Below are positions 1 through 7,543 of a stretch of DNA of 8,003 bases, one piece after another. Position numbers and translations under genes: made by a program. Position 1 is the stretch's first letter, and every line of letters starts with the position of its first letter. This stretch comes from Gammaproteobacteria bacterium (GTDB lineage Bacteria; Pseudomonadota; Gammaproteobacteria; Pseudomonadales; Azotimanducaceae), in the NCBI GenBank assembly GCA_002726925.1, contig PBTJ01000133.1, positions 1-8,003 on the forward strand, read 5' to 3'. The notes under the pieces are model-generated. The model worked only from the letters and a program-made list of their open reading frames with translations. It was not told the DNA's origin and did no database searches.

Positions 1-840
1 CTCGCCAGCGCCATTGCGCCGCTGCCGTATTTGCACGCTCGCCCCAAGGTGATCCATTAACCTGCGCTGCAACACCTGAACATCTGGGTCCGTGGCATTT
101 ATTGTGTGCTTGGGCGGCTTTGCTCCAGCCAGCATGTCGCGAACCAACTTTTCTGCCTCGCGCACAGACAACCCTGCATCGTGAATTCGCTGGGCGGCGC
201 TGTCTTGCTCAGCGCCGGCCAAGGCAAGTATTGCCTTCGCGTGCCCAACGTCTATGGCACCACGTACCAGCAGCCCACGCGCAATGGCACCAAGCTTGAG
301 TAACCGCAAACTGTTGGCAATGGCAACTCGAGACTTGCCCACCACGTCCGCCAACTCTTGTTGCGTTAAATCAAATTCGCTGCGCAGTCGTTCGAGGCCG
401 GCCGCTTGTTCCATGGCTCCAAGATCCTCACGCTGAATATTCTCCACCAGCGCGATGGTCGAGGCTTCTTGGTCTGATACTTGTTTTAGCACCACGGGAA
501 CTTGCTGCAACCCAGCTTGTTGCGCTGCGCGCCATCGTCGCTCGCCGGCGATCAGCTCAAAGCCTCCCTGTGCCTTAGTGCGCACCACCAAAGGTTGCAG
601 CACGCCTTGAGCCGCGATCGATGCGGCAAGCTCGGCGAGCGCACCCTCATCAAACTCGCGTCGAGGCTGATATGGGCTTGGAGTAATATCGCCAACGGCG
701 ACTTCCAGCGGTCCTGTCGCACCGGCATTAATCTGCTTTGCTTTGTCGGTCGCGGGTTCTCGACTTGGGCTGTTCTGAGGTGACTGAACCGTCGACGAAA
801 GCAGCGCATCGAGGCCTTTGCCGAGTCGAGATTTGCTCAT
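1..840 (-). CDS. parB: ParB chromosome-partitioning CTPase/DNA clamp, C-terminus beyond window
   Basis: ParB binds parS sites, loads onto DNA as a CTP-dependent sliding clamp and works with ParA to segregate the origin region. The frame is open from the ATG at 840 to base 1 (280 residues), with no stop, so roughly the last 20 to 30 residues of the dimerisation domain lie outside. Visible parts: the family N-terminus SKSRLGKGLDALL (residues 2-14), a Gln/Ser/Lys-rich linker, the CTP-binding boxes SPYQPR (55-60), GERRWRA (99-105) and ENIQREDL (133-140), a helix-turn-helix near 157-183 containing VGKSRVAIANSLRLL, and the start of the C-terminal domain (about 250 onward). The third box continues as GAMEQA where many homologues read NPxEEA. 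The start is fixed by an in-frame TAA shortly upstream and by AAGGGA 7 bases before the ATG. It lies 70 bases after parA and is probably co-transcribed with it. Confidence 0.96.
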   Translation of the reverse strand, partial: MSKSRLGKGLDALLSSTVQSPQNSPSREPATDKAKQINAGATGPLEVAVGDITPSPYQPRREFDEGALAELAASIAAQGVLQPLVVRTKAQGGFELIAGERRWRAAQQAGLQQVPVVLKQVSDQEASTIALVENIQREDLGAMEQAAGLERLRSEFDLTQQELADVVGKSRVAIANSLRLLKLGAIARGLLVRGAIDVGHAKAILALAGAEQDSAAQRIHDAGLSVREAEKLVRDMLAGAKPPKHTINATDPDVQVLQRRLMDHLGASVQIRQRRNGAGE

Positions 841-911
841 TTTTCTATCCCTTTAGCCCGCGCCGGAATGATGTCCCGAAATTGTTCTCGCCCTGTGCGG
901 TTTTCCACCAT
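837..911 (-). CDS. possible 24-residue micro-ORF bridging parA and parB
   Basis: I do not recognise this peptide. An ATG at 911-909 overlaps the parA stop codon (TGATG), and 24 sense codons follow to a TGA whose first bases are the parB start (ATGA, 840-837). The open frame therefore tiles the whole gap with both junctions in classic reinitiation geometry. The peptide starts MVENRTGREQ and ends ARAKGIEK; it is hydrophilic, rich in Arg, Lys and Glu, with no membrane segment. No Shine-Dalgarno precedes it, so translation would depend on ribosomes finishing parA. Alternatives are that it is a chance open frame, or that it represents a former ParA C-terminal tail detached by a frameshift, since some ParA homologues carry a longer charged tail here. 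A random 24-codon stretch without a stop is not rare, so this is tentative. Confidence 0.25.
   Translation of the reverse strand: MVENRTGREQFRDIIPARAKGIEK
848..853 (-). promoter_or_regulatory. Shine-Dalgarno of parB
   Basis: AAGGGA on the minus strand lies 7 bases before the parB ATG and supports that start. The 10-base string AAAGGGATAG containing it also occurs immediately upstream of yidC. Confidence 0.6.
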
Positions 912-1675
912 CACGGCGTGTGTCGTTTCTGCATCTCACTCGCCAATGCTTGATAGGCGAGGGAACCTCTAGAGCCTCGGTCATAAAGCGTTACCGGCAA
1001 ACCGTGGCTAGGTGCCTCCGCCAGGCGCACGTTCCGCGGCACCACCGTTCGATAGACTTTGTCGCCGAAATACTGGATCAGTTGGCGAGAAACATCCCGG
1101 CTCAAGCTATTGCGCGCATCGTACATCGTTCGCAACAAACCTTCGATCTGTAGCTGTGGGTTTGCACTGACGCGGATCCCTTCAACAGTATCCAGCAGTG
1201 CCGATAAACCCTCCAAGGCATAGTACTCGCACTGCATCGGCACCAAGACACCAGTGGCTGAAACCAATGCATTCACCGTCAGCATGTTTAACGACGGCGG
1301 ACAGTCAATGATGATGTAGTCATAGCGAGACTGCTGTTGGCCCAAGCCCTCGGCGATAACAAACTCTCTGCGTTCTTTCTGCATAAGGCCGACTTCTGCA
1401 GCGGTTAAGTCAATATTCGCGGGCAGTAAATCGTAACTAGCAACCGTCGTAAGACACACGTCGCCCAGTCGGGCCTCACCCATGAGCCATTCATAAATGC
1501 TTGGGTTCAGCGCGTATTTGTCGATACCGCTGCCCATGGTGGCATTACCTTGGGGGTCCAAATCAATGAGCAGGACACGAGCTCCCAAACCTGCCAAAGC
1601 AGCGCTGAGATTGACGCTAGTCGTCGTCTTGCCGACACCGCCTTTCTGATTTGCTACCGCTATGACTTTGTTCAC
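911..1675 (-). CDS. parA: ParA/Soj chromosome-partitioning ATPase
   Basis: This is a deviant Walker-type ATPase that dimerises on ATP, binds nucleoid DNA non-specifically and is stimulated by ParB to move the origin region. At 254 residues it has normal length. It carries the deviant Walker A KGGVGKTT (residues 11-18, with the signature first lysine), the A' motif DLDPQGNAT (38-46), Walker B IIIDCPP (121-127), and the conserved C-terminal RNVRLAEAPSHG (214-225). The start codon is GTG (1675-1673), chosen because the product then begins with the family pattern M-x-K-V-I-A-V-A-N-Q. The preceding Shine-Dalgarno is weak (GGTAGG, close to the start). It follows rsmG after 35 bases and precedes parB. 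The C-terminus is short (EMQKRHTP) and its stop TGA overlaps an ATG. Confidence 0.97.
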   Translation of the reverse strand: MNKVIAVANQKGGVGKTTTSVNLSAALAGLGARVLLIDLDPQGNATMGSGIDKYALNPSIYEWLMGEARLGDVCLTTVASYDLLPANIDLTAAEVGLMQKERREFVIAEGLGQQQSRYDYIIIDCPPSLNMLTVNALVSATGVLVPMQCEYYALEGLSALLDTVEGIRVSANPQLQIEGLLRTMYDARNSLSRDVSRQLIQYFGDKVYRTVVPRNVRLAEAPSHGLPVTLYDRGSRGSLAYQALASEMQKRHTP

Positions 1676-1710
1676 TGACCTACCGAATGATAGAAAAAAG
1701 GGCAGACAGA

Positions 1711-2370
1711 TTAACCGTCCAATGATGAATTAGACACCAGTTGCAGGTGGTGATTTGTGTCTAATCCCGGCACACCATAGGTAATCTGCTGCAACTGCGG
1801 CATCTGCATTTGCCCCTGCGGTGTCGTTTGGTGCAATGATTCCGCTGCGGGCGCTTGTCGCTCTGCTGCATCATTTTCGGGAATGGCAAGCGATTGCGGC
1901 GAGGTATGGCTATAGACAATCAGTGAGCCGTGCTTAGCCAAATGGCCCCGCAGTGCCGGCCATAGCTCTGCCATTGGCGCCACTGCCCGCGCAACAATAT
2001 GGTCAAACGACATCGGTTGGAGATCACTGGTTTTTGCCAGGTCACATTCCACTACTTCAATGTTGGTCAGCCCGAGTTCTCGGCAAGCCATCTGCAAAAA
2101 GCGCACTCGGCGACTCATGCGCTCCCACAGAGTAAAGAACTTGGCTGGCTCGGCGATGGCCAGCGGTATCCCGGGTAGGCCAGGGCCTGTGCCCACATCG
2201 AGAACGGTTTTGCCGGTCAGCAAGGGCGACGCGGCTAAGCTATCGATCAAGTGGCGGGCATCTAAACGCGCGACGTCAGCGCGTGACACCAAGTTGATTG
2301 CCTTATTCCATTTTTCGATTAGCGTGCCAAAGGCAGCCAACTGGTCTGCCTGTGAGGCATCCAAGCTCAC
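1711..2370 (-). CDS. rsmG: RsmG, 16S rRNA (guanine-527-N7) methyltransferase; true start probably upstream
   Basis: RsmG (GidB) uses S-adenosylmethionine to methylate N7 of G527 in the 530 loop of 16S rRNA. From the GTG at 2370 the product has 219 residues, with EKWNKAINLVSR (19-30), the SAM-binding motif VLDVGTGPGLPGIPLAI (about 56-72) and FDHIVARAVAPM, which holds the conserved Arg of the ISRA-type motif. The usual ALKG motif near the C-terminus reads IVYSH here, followed by a Gln/Met/Pro-rich stretch and then a recognisable YGVPGLDTNHHLQLV. Family-like sequence continues upstream of the GTG in the same frame (AKQLAEDASALG). No ATG, GTG or TTG exists in that frame between 2370 and the in-frame TGA near 2555. 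The best fit to the E. coli N-terminus is a CTG at 2418-2416 whose bases overlap the mnmG stop as CTGA, giving 235 residues. Confidence 0.93.
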   Translation of the reverse strand: MSLDASQADQLAAFGTLIEKWNKAINLVSRADVARLDARHLIDSLAASPLLTGKTVLDVGTGPGLPGIPLAIAEPAKFFTLWERMSRRVRFLQMACRELGLTNIEVVECDLAKTSDLQPMSFDHIVARAVAPMAELWPALRGHLAKHGSLIVYSHTSPQSLAIPENDAAERQAPAAESLHQTTPQGQMQMPQLQQITYGVPGLDTNHHLQLVSNSSLDG

Positions 2371-2414
2371 GCCGAGGGCGCTGGCGTCTTCGGCTAATTG
2401 TTTTGCGCGCGCAC

Positions 2415-4292
2415 TCAGGAAGCGACTGCCGTGGCATTGGCCTTCGCGTGCACCAGCAATATCGACAAGGCCGCTGGCGTCATCCCGGGTATCCTCGCAG
2501 CCCGCGCCAGAGAATCTGGACGGTGATGATCGAGTTTTTGTCTTAGCTCATTGGATAGGCCGTCTATCCGCAAAAAATCTAGGTTTGCGGGAAGCTGCAT
2601 CGACTCGTGTCGGCGGATCTTTTCAATCTCTTCTTCTTGCCGCTTGATATAGCCCGCGTACTTGGTTTCGATTTCGAACTGGGCAAGCGCTCGGTACGCT
2701 TTGTCTTCATCATCGCTGATACCAAGAGCTTTCGCGATATGGGCGGCAGTGACTTCTGGTCGCTTTAAACACTCTTTCAATGTGGCATCCCGACGCAGCG
2801 CTAAGCCAAGTGTTTTGGCGAGATCGCTATCCGGGAAAACCTGAGTTTTCACCATCTCTTTTGCTGTGGTCTCTAGGGCCTGCATCTTCGCGTTATAATG
2901 GGACTGTCGCTCGGCGCCAATCAGCCCAAGAGCCATACCCGTTGGCATAAGCCGCTGGTCTGCATTGTCTTGGCGAAGCCGTAGTCGGAATTCCGCCCGA
3001 CTGGTGAACATGCGATAGGGTTCCGAAGTGCCCAGGTGAATCAAATCATCAACCATGACACCAATGTAGGCTTCATCGCGTCTTGGCTCCCATGCTGCGC
3101 TTCCATTGGCTCGACATGCCGCATTGATGCCAGCAAGCAGCCCTTGGGCACCGGCTTCTTCGTAACCTGTCGTACCGTTAATTTGTCCAGCGAAAAACAA
3201 CCCCCCTAGCACCTTGGTTTCTAAAGAGTGCTGCAGATCTCTGGGGTCAAAGTAATCGTATTCGATGGCATATCCCGGTCGCGAGATATGGGCGCGCTCA
3301 AAACCCACCATGGAGCGGACAAACTGCAGCTGTACTGGAAACGGTAGACTGGTGGAAATGCCGTTCGGGTAGAGTTCAGTGGTGTTAAGCCCTTCTGGCT
3401 CGATGAATATTTGATGACTTGGTTTGTCGGCGAAACGCACCACCTTATCTTCAATGCTCGGGCAGTACCGAGGCCCCACACCTTCGATATTGCCGCTATA
3501 CATGGCGCTCAGTGCCAAGTTGTCGCGGATCAGCCGGTGTGTGTTCTCATTGGTGTGCGTAATGTGGCAATGCACCTGTCGGGGGTGCATATCTCGCCGC
3601 CCCAACTGTGACATTACAGGCCTAGGGTCATCGCCGGGCTGAAATTCGAGCGCGTTGTAATCAACGCTGCGGCCGTCGATACGCGGTGGCGTACCGGTTT
3701 TGAGCCGGCCAACCCTGAACGGTAAAGCGCGCAATCGCTCAGCAAGCGCATTAGCTGGCGCGTCGCCGGCACGCCCGCCAGCATGTTGTTCATGACCGAT
3801 GTGTATTTTGCCACCGAGAAATGTGCCCGTGGTAAGCACCACGCTTGTTGCTCTAAAGTTAAGACCCATTTGGGTCTTACAGCCAACGACGGTGTCACCT
3901 TCTACGAGTAGATCCACCACCGACTGTTGGAACAAAGATAAATTCGGTTGGTGTTCGAGTATGTCCCGCACCGCGTTTTTGTACAGCGCTCGGTCTGCCT
4001 GAGCACGGGTGGCTCGAACCGCAGGGCCTTTGCTGGCGTTGAGCACACGAAAATGGATGCCTGCCAGGTCTGTTGCCCGACCCATCACGCCATCCAGTGC
4101 GTCGATTTCGGCCACCAGATGACTTTTGCCAATGCCGCCGATTGCTGGATTGCATGACATTTGACCAATGGTTTCGATGTTTTGGGTTAGTAACAGGGTC
4201 TTCGCGCCCATGCGCGCCGCGGCAGCCGCTGCTTCCGTGCCCGCATGGCCGCCACCAATCACGATGACATCAAATTGCTCAGGAAAATCCAT
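2415..4292 (-). CDS. mnmG: MnmG (GidA), FAD-dependent tRNA wobble-uridine modification subunit
   Basis: With MnmE, MnmG installs the (carboxymethyl)aminomethyl group on C5 of U34 in several tRNAs, using FAD, NADH and methylene-tetrahydrofolate. The product has 625 residues, the normal size (about 630). Visible features: dinucleotide-binding [10 protein letters not shown] (13-22), [12 protein letters not shown] (46-57), [12 protein letters not shown] (197-208), the active-site Cys277 in [11 protein letters not shown] (exactly the E. coli number), the FAD-contacting [17 protein letters not shown] (368-384), a helical C-terminal region, and [13 protein letters not shown] (601-613), part of the C-terminal MnmE/tRNA-binding region. 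The ATG gives the standard family N-terminus, though its Shine-Dalgarno is poor. The gene is preceded by the 139-base gap after mnmE and its stop overlaps the probable rsmG start. Confidence 0.98.
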   Translation of the reverse strand: MDFPEQFDVIVIGGGHAGTEAAAAAARMGAKTLLLTQNIETIGQMSCNPAIGGIGKSHLVAEIDALDGVMGRATDLAGIHFRVLNASKGPAVRATRAQADRALYKNAVRDILEHQPNLSLFQQSVVDLLVEGDTVVGCKTQMGLNFRATSVVLTTGTFLGGKIHIGHEQHAGGRAGDAPANALAERLRALPFRVGRLKTGTPPRIDGRSVDYNALEFQPGDDPRPVMSQLGRRDMHPRQVHCHITHTNENTHRLIRDNLALSAMYSGNIEGVGPRYCPSIEDKVVRFADKPSHQIFIEPEGLNTTELYPNGISTSLPFPVQLQFVRSMVGFERAHISRPGYAIEYDYFDPRDLQHSLETKVLGGLFFAGQINGTTGYEEAGAQGLLAGINAACRANGSAAWEPRRDEAYIGVMVDDLIHLGTSEPYRMFTSRAEFRLRLRQDNADQRLMPTGMALGLIGAERQSHYNAKMQALETTAKEMVKTQVFPDSDLAKTLGLALRRDATLKECLKRPEVTAAHIAKALGISDDEDKAYRALAQFEIETKYAGYIKRQEEEIEKIRRHESMQLPANLDFLRIDGLSNELRQKLDHHRPDSLARAARIPGMTPAALSILLVHAKANATAVAS

Positions 4293-4323
4293 AGTCGCGC
4301 CAGCCGGTTGTCCGGGGCGGAGT

Positions 4324-4329
4324 AGTATA
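4324..4329 (-). promoter_or_regulatory. possible -10 element for mnmG
   Basis: TATACT on the minus strand matches five of six bases of the sigma-70 -10 consensus and would start transcription about 25 bases before the mnmG ATG. The 17-base-spaced -35 position falls in the pyrimidine tract and reads CTTCCC, a poor match. A promoter here is plausible because mnmG is the first gene after the only sizeable gap, but the sequence support is weak. Confidence 0.3.
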
Positions 4330-4336
4330 GAGAGAT

Positions 4337-4367
4337 GAAGGGGGAAGGGAAGAAAGAAGAGGGGGGA
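4337..4367. repeat. 31-base homopurine run with imperfect mirror symmetry
   Basis: Every base from 4337 to 4367 on the plus strand is A or G. An 11-base perfect mirror, GAAGAAAGAAG, is centred at 4354, flanked by G-runs at 4340-4344 and 4361-4366, giving an imperfect mirror of about 27 bases. Purine/pyrimidine mirror repeats are the known sequence requirement for intramolecular triplex (H-DNA). The sense-strand RNA would be a C/U-rich leader. No function is shown. Confidence 0.7.
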
Positions 4368-4431
4368 CGAAGAACAAGCGAATACAAAACAGAAGGAGCC
4401 CGACCGACATACTTGTTACATACCGAATACC

Positions 4432-5829
4432 CTATTTCCCGATACAAAAGCTTGAGAAGATCTCTCCAAGCAGATCATCCGCAGAAACAGTCCCGACAAT
4501 CTGGCCCAAGGCTTGATGAGCCAACTGACAATCTTCTGCAATCAGCTCGGCGCCGACTCCATCACTGAACCCTTGTTTGGCATCCAGGAGCAAACCTTGC
4601 ACCAGCTCCAGAGATTGCACATGGCGTAATCTGGCCGTGAACGAAGTGCCTTCAACGCCGCCTAAGCTTTGTTCTACTAAGCACTTCATGAAGGCCTGCA
4701 GTCCGACGCCAGTCTTGGCAGAGACATAGGAAACCGGCCATGCGTGCTCTGGCTGTTCGGGCACTTCTACCAGGTCGATCTTGTTGACGAGTAAATGAAT
4801 GTTGTCGACAGCAACCTGTGCGAGCTCTGGTATTGCCTCAAAACCAAGGACTTTCAATAGCTCGCCAAGGTCTTTGGATGCCAAAAGCTGGGTACCATTT
4901 GCAATCAGGTCTGCTGCAGTAATAACAAGTACGATGTGTTCTGCACGCTGTATTTGCTCTAGCGCACGCTGCACGCCAATAAGTTCCACCGCATCCTCTG
5001 TATCGCGCAGTCCCGCTGTATCAACCAGCTGCAGGGGCATACCCCCAACATTAACGTCCACTTTAAGCAGATCCCGCGTAGTGCCTGGCACATCTGTAAC
5101 GATGGCGGCCTCTTCTCCAGCCAGCGCGTTAAGTATGCTCGACTTGCCGACGTTTGGTTTACCCACCAAGGCCACTGTGATGCCTTGGGCGAGTCTTCGA
5201 CCTTGCTCTGCCTGCGCTAACAATGAAGCGGTCGCCGCGATCAGTGCATCAAGCGTCTCACTAACCTTCGCTTGAGCCAATATCTCAATATCTTCGTCTG
5301 GGAAATCAAGCGCTGCTTCGATCTCTACTCGCAAGCCCAACAAGCGATCTGCTAACGCGTTCACCTGAGAGGAAAAAACACCGTTAAAGGACGACATCGC
5401 AGCCCTTGCTGCTGCTTTTGACTTCGCACTGATTAAATCTGCGATGGCTTCGGCTTGCACAAGATCAATTTTGCCGTTGAGGAAAGCGCGCTCGCTGAAC
5501 TCACCGGGACGCGCTAACCGCGCGCCACGCTTACACAGCACTTGAATTATTTCGTTCTGCACCACCGGGCCTCCATGCCCCTGCAGTTCGATCACATCCT
5601 CGCCGGTGAAAGAGTTGGGGCCAGGAAACCACAGCACTAGGCCATCATCTAGCACCTCTTGGTCAGCGACAAATGAACTGTAATGTGCGCGACGAGGCTT
5701 GAGTTCTAACGAAATAAGCGATTCGGCAACGCTTTTCGCGGCTGGGCCGGACAGGCGGATGACGCCAATTCCACCCTCTCCAGGCGGGGTGGCAATGGCG
5801 CAGATAAGATCCGTGTCGAGCGCTGACAC
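4432..5829 (-). CDS. mnmE: MnmE (TrmE), GTPase of tRNA U34 modification
   Basis: MnmE is the potassium-activated GTPase partner of MnmG. The product has 465 residues against 454 in E. coli. The N-terminal folate-binding domain begins DTDLICAIATPPGEGGIG (residues 5-22) and includes EFSERAFLNGKIDL (110-123). The G domain has G1 GKPNVGKS (223-230), G2 TTRD (250-253), G3 DTAG (270-273), G4 NKID (349-352) and G5 SAK (370-372). The protein ends with the invariant FCIGK box (461-465), whose Cys is needed for modification. Numbering matches E. coli through G3, so the extra residues sit between G3 and G4. The start is GTG: an in-frame TAA is the codon directly before it, so no earlier start is possible. 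The gene begins 11 bases after the yidC stop with no clear Shine-Dalgarno, suggesting translational coupling. Confidence 0.97.
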   Translation of the reverse strand: MSALDTDLICAIATPPGEGGIGVIRLSGPAAKSVAESLISLELKPRRAHYSSFVADQEVLDDGLVLWFPGPNSFTGEDVIELQGHGGPVVQNEIIQVLCKRGARLARPGEFSERAFLNGKIDLVQAEAIADLISAKSKAAARAAMSSFNGVFSSQVNALADRLLGLRVEIEAALDFPDEDIEILAQAKVSETLDALIAATASLLAQAEQGRRLAQGITVALVGKPNVGKSSILNALAGEEAAIVTDVPGTTRDLLKVDVNVGGMPLQLVDTAGLRDTEDAVELIGVQRALEQIQRAEHIVLVITAADLIANGTQLLASKDLGELLKVLGFEAIPELAQVAVDNIHLLVNKIDLVEVPEQPEHAWPVSYVSAKTGVGLQAFMKCLVEQSLGGVEGTSFTARLRHVQSLELVQGLLLDAKQGFSDGVGAELIAEDCQLAHQALGQIVGTVSADDLLGEIFSSFCIGK

Positions 5830-5840
5830 TTAATAATCGC

Positions 5841-7529
5841 CTATTTTGCCTTTGCGGCCTGCGCTTGATCTACCTGTCGATAGATGTAGGTTTGCTGCGC
5901 TAAGGAAAGCAGGTTGTTGACAAGCCAATACAAAACTAAACCCGCTGGGAAGAATAAAAATAGCACCGTGAACATTATGGGCATGAGCTTCATGATGCGC
6001 GCTTGCATGGGGTCGCCCACTTGTGGACTGAGTGCCTGCATTAGATACGTGCTGGCACCCATGAGTAGGGGTAAAATAAAATAGGGGTCCATGGAGGCAA
6101 GGTCGTTAATCCAAAAGATAAATGGCGCTTGTCGAAGCTCCACAGATTCCAGCAATACCCAATAAAGTGCCAAGAAAACTGGCATGGGTAGCAGCATGGG
6201 TAAGCAACTGCCGAGGGGATTTGCACCTTCCTTTTGGTAGAGGGCCATCATTTCCTTGGAAAGCTTTTCACGGTCGTTGGCATAACGCTCTTGCAGCCGC
6301 TTCATAGCTGGCGCGACGCGACGCATATTGGCCATTGAACGATAACCCTTGGCGGAGAAACCCGAGAGTAGGCCTTTGACTAACAGCGTTAGCAAAATGA
6401 TCGCAAGCCCCCAGTTACCAACCACGTCATGAAAAAAAGTCAGTGCCTTAAACAGCGGAATGGCAATCCACCAGAGAAAGCCGTAATCCACCGTTAGATT
6501 CAAATATGGAGCAATATTTTCCAGCACCACCTGATCCTTGGGCCCGGCATAAAAACTTGCCTGCCATGTGCCAGTGGCACCTGAAGGAACAGATTGATTC
6601 TGCCCAGTGAAACCAAACAAATAGAAGCCGTCGGACGTTTTGCGAGCTAGATAATTCGTGGCTTGATCCGCTGGTGCTACCCAAGCTGTGAGGAAGTAGT
6701 GCTGTAAAAACGCCATCCAGCCACCGACGGTGGCGGCTTCAAAGCTGCCTTCATCCAGATCGTCGAAGTCGACCTTTTCGTAGTTGTTATCTGGTGTCGT
6801 AAGCGCGCCGCCCAAGTAAGGCGAAGGGGCCAGCGGCACCGTCTCATCGGTGGGGGGTGGCAGGCGATCACGCTTAATCTGCGTCAGCAAACGCATGTTT
6901 TTGGCTTGATCACCAAGGTTGACGACTTCATAGCGAACGTTGATGAGGTGACTGTTCGGTGTAAAGGAGAAAATTTTGGCGACGCGCGCATCTTCTAGCG
7001 TGGTGGTTAGAACAAGCTCACCACCGCTATTCATAGTCACAGTGCTCTTCTCGACGTCGTAGAGCGGACGCGCGCCAGTTTTGTCGATGCCATCCGGGCC
7101 AATCAAAGCGCTTTGCGCGATATACGTGCGGCCGGCGCTACGATCCATCAGCAGAAATGGCGTCTCTGGTTGGTCTAATGAAATGGGATACGTAGGCAAC
7201 TGCACGCGCGCAATATCACCGCCCAATAAATCCACCCACACTTCAAGAACCGCCGTTTCTACCTTCACCAACCTGCCTGTATCTAAAGTGGTTTGAGCGC
7301 TTGGTGCGACAATTTCCGCCGGTATGTCCGAGTCTATTAACTTAAATTCGTCGACGCTTGGTAATTCGGCCGCTGCCATAGACGATTGCTGAGAAACCAA
7401 TGGCGCGTCGCTGTAAACCGTAGGGGTCTTCGCAGCCTCCATATCTTCAGTCCAAGCCAAAATGAGCAAATAGCCCACCGCAGCCAAACCAATCAGAAGG
7501 ACAATCCGCTGGATTTCTGGAGGTAACAT
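5841..7529 (-). CDS. yidC: YidC/Oxa1 membrane protein insertase
   Basis: YidC inserts and folds inner-membrane proteins, alone or with SecYEG. The product has 562 residues, typical for Gram-negative YidC. Membrane segment 1 is at about 7-25 (IQRIVLLIGLAAVGYLLIL), followed by a periplasmic domain (about 26-345) with family motifs such as GGWMAFLQHYFLTAWV (269-284). The conserved insertase core follows: amphipathic and membrane segments at about 350-390, a cytosolic coiled region (400-430), then NPLGSCLPMLLPMPVFLALYW (437-457), SVELRQAPFIFWINDL (462-477) and PAGLVLYWLVNNLLSLAQQ (528-546). The hydrophilic-groove position equivalent to E. coli Arg366 appears to be Lys385, a conservative change. 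The ATG has AAGGGA 8 bases upstream. The gene lies 13 bases after yidD and 11 before mnmE. Confidence 0.98.
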   Translation of the reverse strand: MLPPEIQRIVLLIGLAAVGYLLILAWTEDMEAAKTPTVYSDAPLVSQQSSMAAAELPSVDEFKLIDSDIPAEIVAPSAQTTLDTGRLVKVETAVLEVWVDLLGGDIARVQLPTYPISLDQPETPFLLMDRSAGRTYIAQSALIGPDGIDKTGARPLYDVEKSTVTMNSGGELVLTTTLEDARVAKIFSFTPNSHLINVRYEVVNLGDQAKNMRLLTQIKRDRLPPPTDETVPLAPSPYLGGALTTPDNNYEKVDFDDLDEGSFEAATVGGWMAFLQHYFLTAWVAPADQATNYLARKTSDGFYLFGFTGQNQSVPSGATGTWQASFYAGPKDQVVLENIAPYLNLTVDYGFLWWIAIPLFKALTFFHDVVGNWGLAIILLTLLVKGLLSGFSAKGYRSMANMRRVAPAMKRLQERYANDREKLSKEMMALYQKEGANPLGSCLPMLLPMPVFLALYWVLLESVELRQAPFIFWINDLASMDPYFILPLLMGASTYLMQALSPQVGDPMQARIMKLMPIMFTVLFLFFPAGLVLYWLVNNLLSLAQQTYIYRQVDQAQAAKAK

Positions 7530-7537
7530 CGGTGCTA

Positions 7538-7543
7538 TCCCTT
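7538..7543 (-). promoter_or_regulatory. Shine-Dalgarno of yidC
   Basis: AAGGGA on the minus strand lies 8 bases before the yidC ATG, and its first A is also the last A of the yidD TAA stop codon. It supports the chosen yidC start and suggests that yidD translation exposes the yidC initiation site. Confidence 0.6.

Larger units (their letters stand above)
4293..4431. other. mnmE-mnmG intergenic region with purine/pyrimidine tract
   Basis: This is the largest gap in the window. Its central part is almost purely purine on the plus strand (pyrimidine on the transcribed sense strand of the genes), with an uninterrupted 31-purine run at 4337-4367. I see no convincing rho-independent terminator for mnmE, no DnaA box and no parS palindrome. 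A short inverted CCGG-ACAA-CCGG lies close to the mnmG start. Short open frames through the tract come from its biased composition and lack ribosome binding sites. Confidence 0.8.

Noticed and set aside
841..920. parA pseudogene by frameshift at its 3' end
   Set aside because: ParA already has a complete set of motifs and a normal length of 254 residues, so a longer tail is not required. The idea is kept only as an alternative for the micro-ORF.
2060..2647. 195-codon plus-strand open frame across the rsmG-mnmG junction
   Set aside because: It is antisense to two clear genes, with Arg/Ser/Ala-rich composition and no ribosome binding site. It is explained by codon bias of the opposite strand.
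4380..4431. Rho-independent terminator after mnmE
   Set aside because: The sense strand has a short T-rich stretch (TGTTTTGT) but no stable GC-rich hairpin before it.
4259..4447. Short open frames through the mnmE-mnmG gap (62 codons and about 43 codons on the minus strand, and a Lys/Glu/Gly-rich plus-strand frame from 4335)
   Set aside because: They owe their length to the stop-poor purine/pyrimidine tract, run into mnmE or mnmG, and lack Shine-Dalgarno sequences.
4799..5275. 158-codon plus-strand open frame inside mnmE
   Set aside because: It lies wholly antisense to the conserved GTPase domain of mnmE, has a Ser/Ala/Thr-rich composition expected of a shadow frame, and resembles no family I know.
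6370..6400. YidC inactivated by loss of the groove arginine
   Set aside because: Lys385 replaces the E. coli Arg366 equivalent, but lysine keeps the positive charge and, as I recall, occurs at this position in other YidC proteins.
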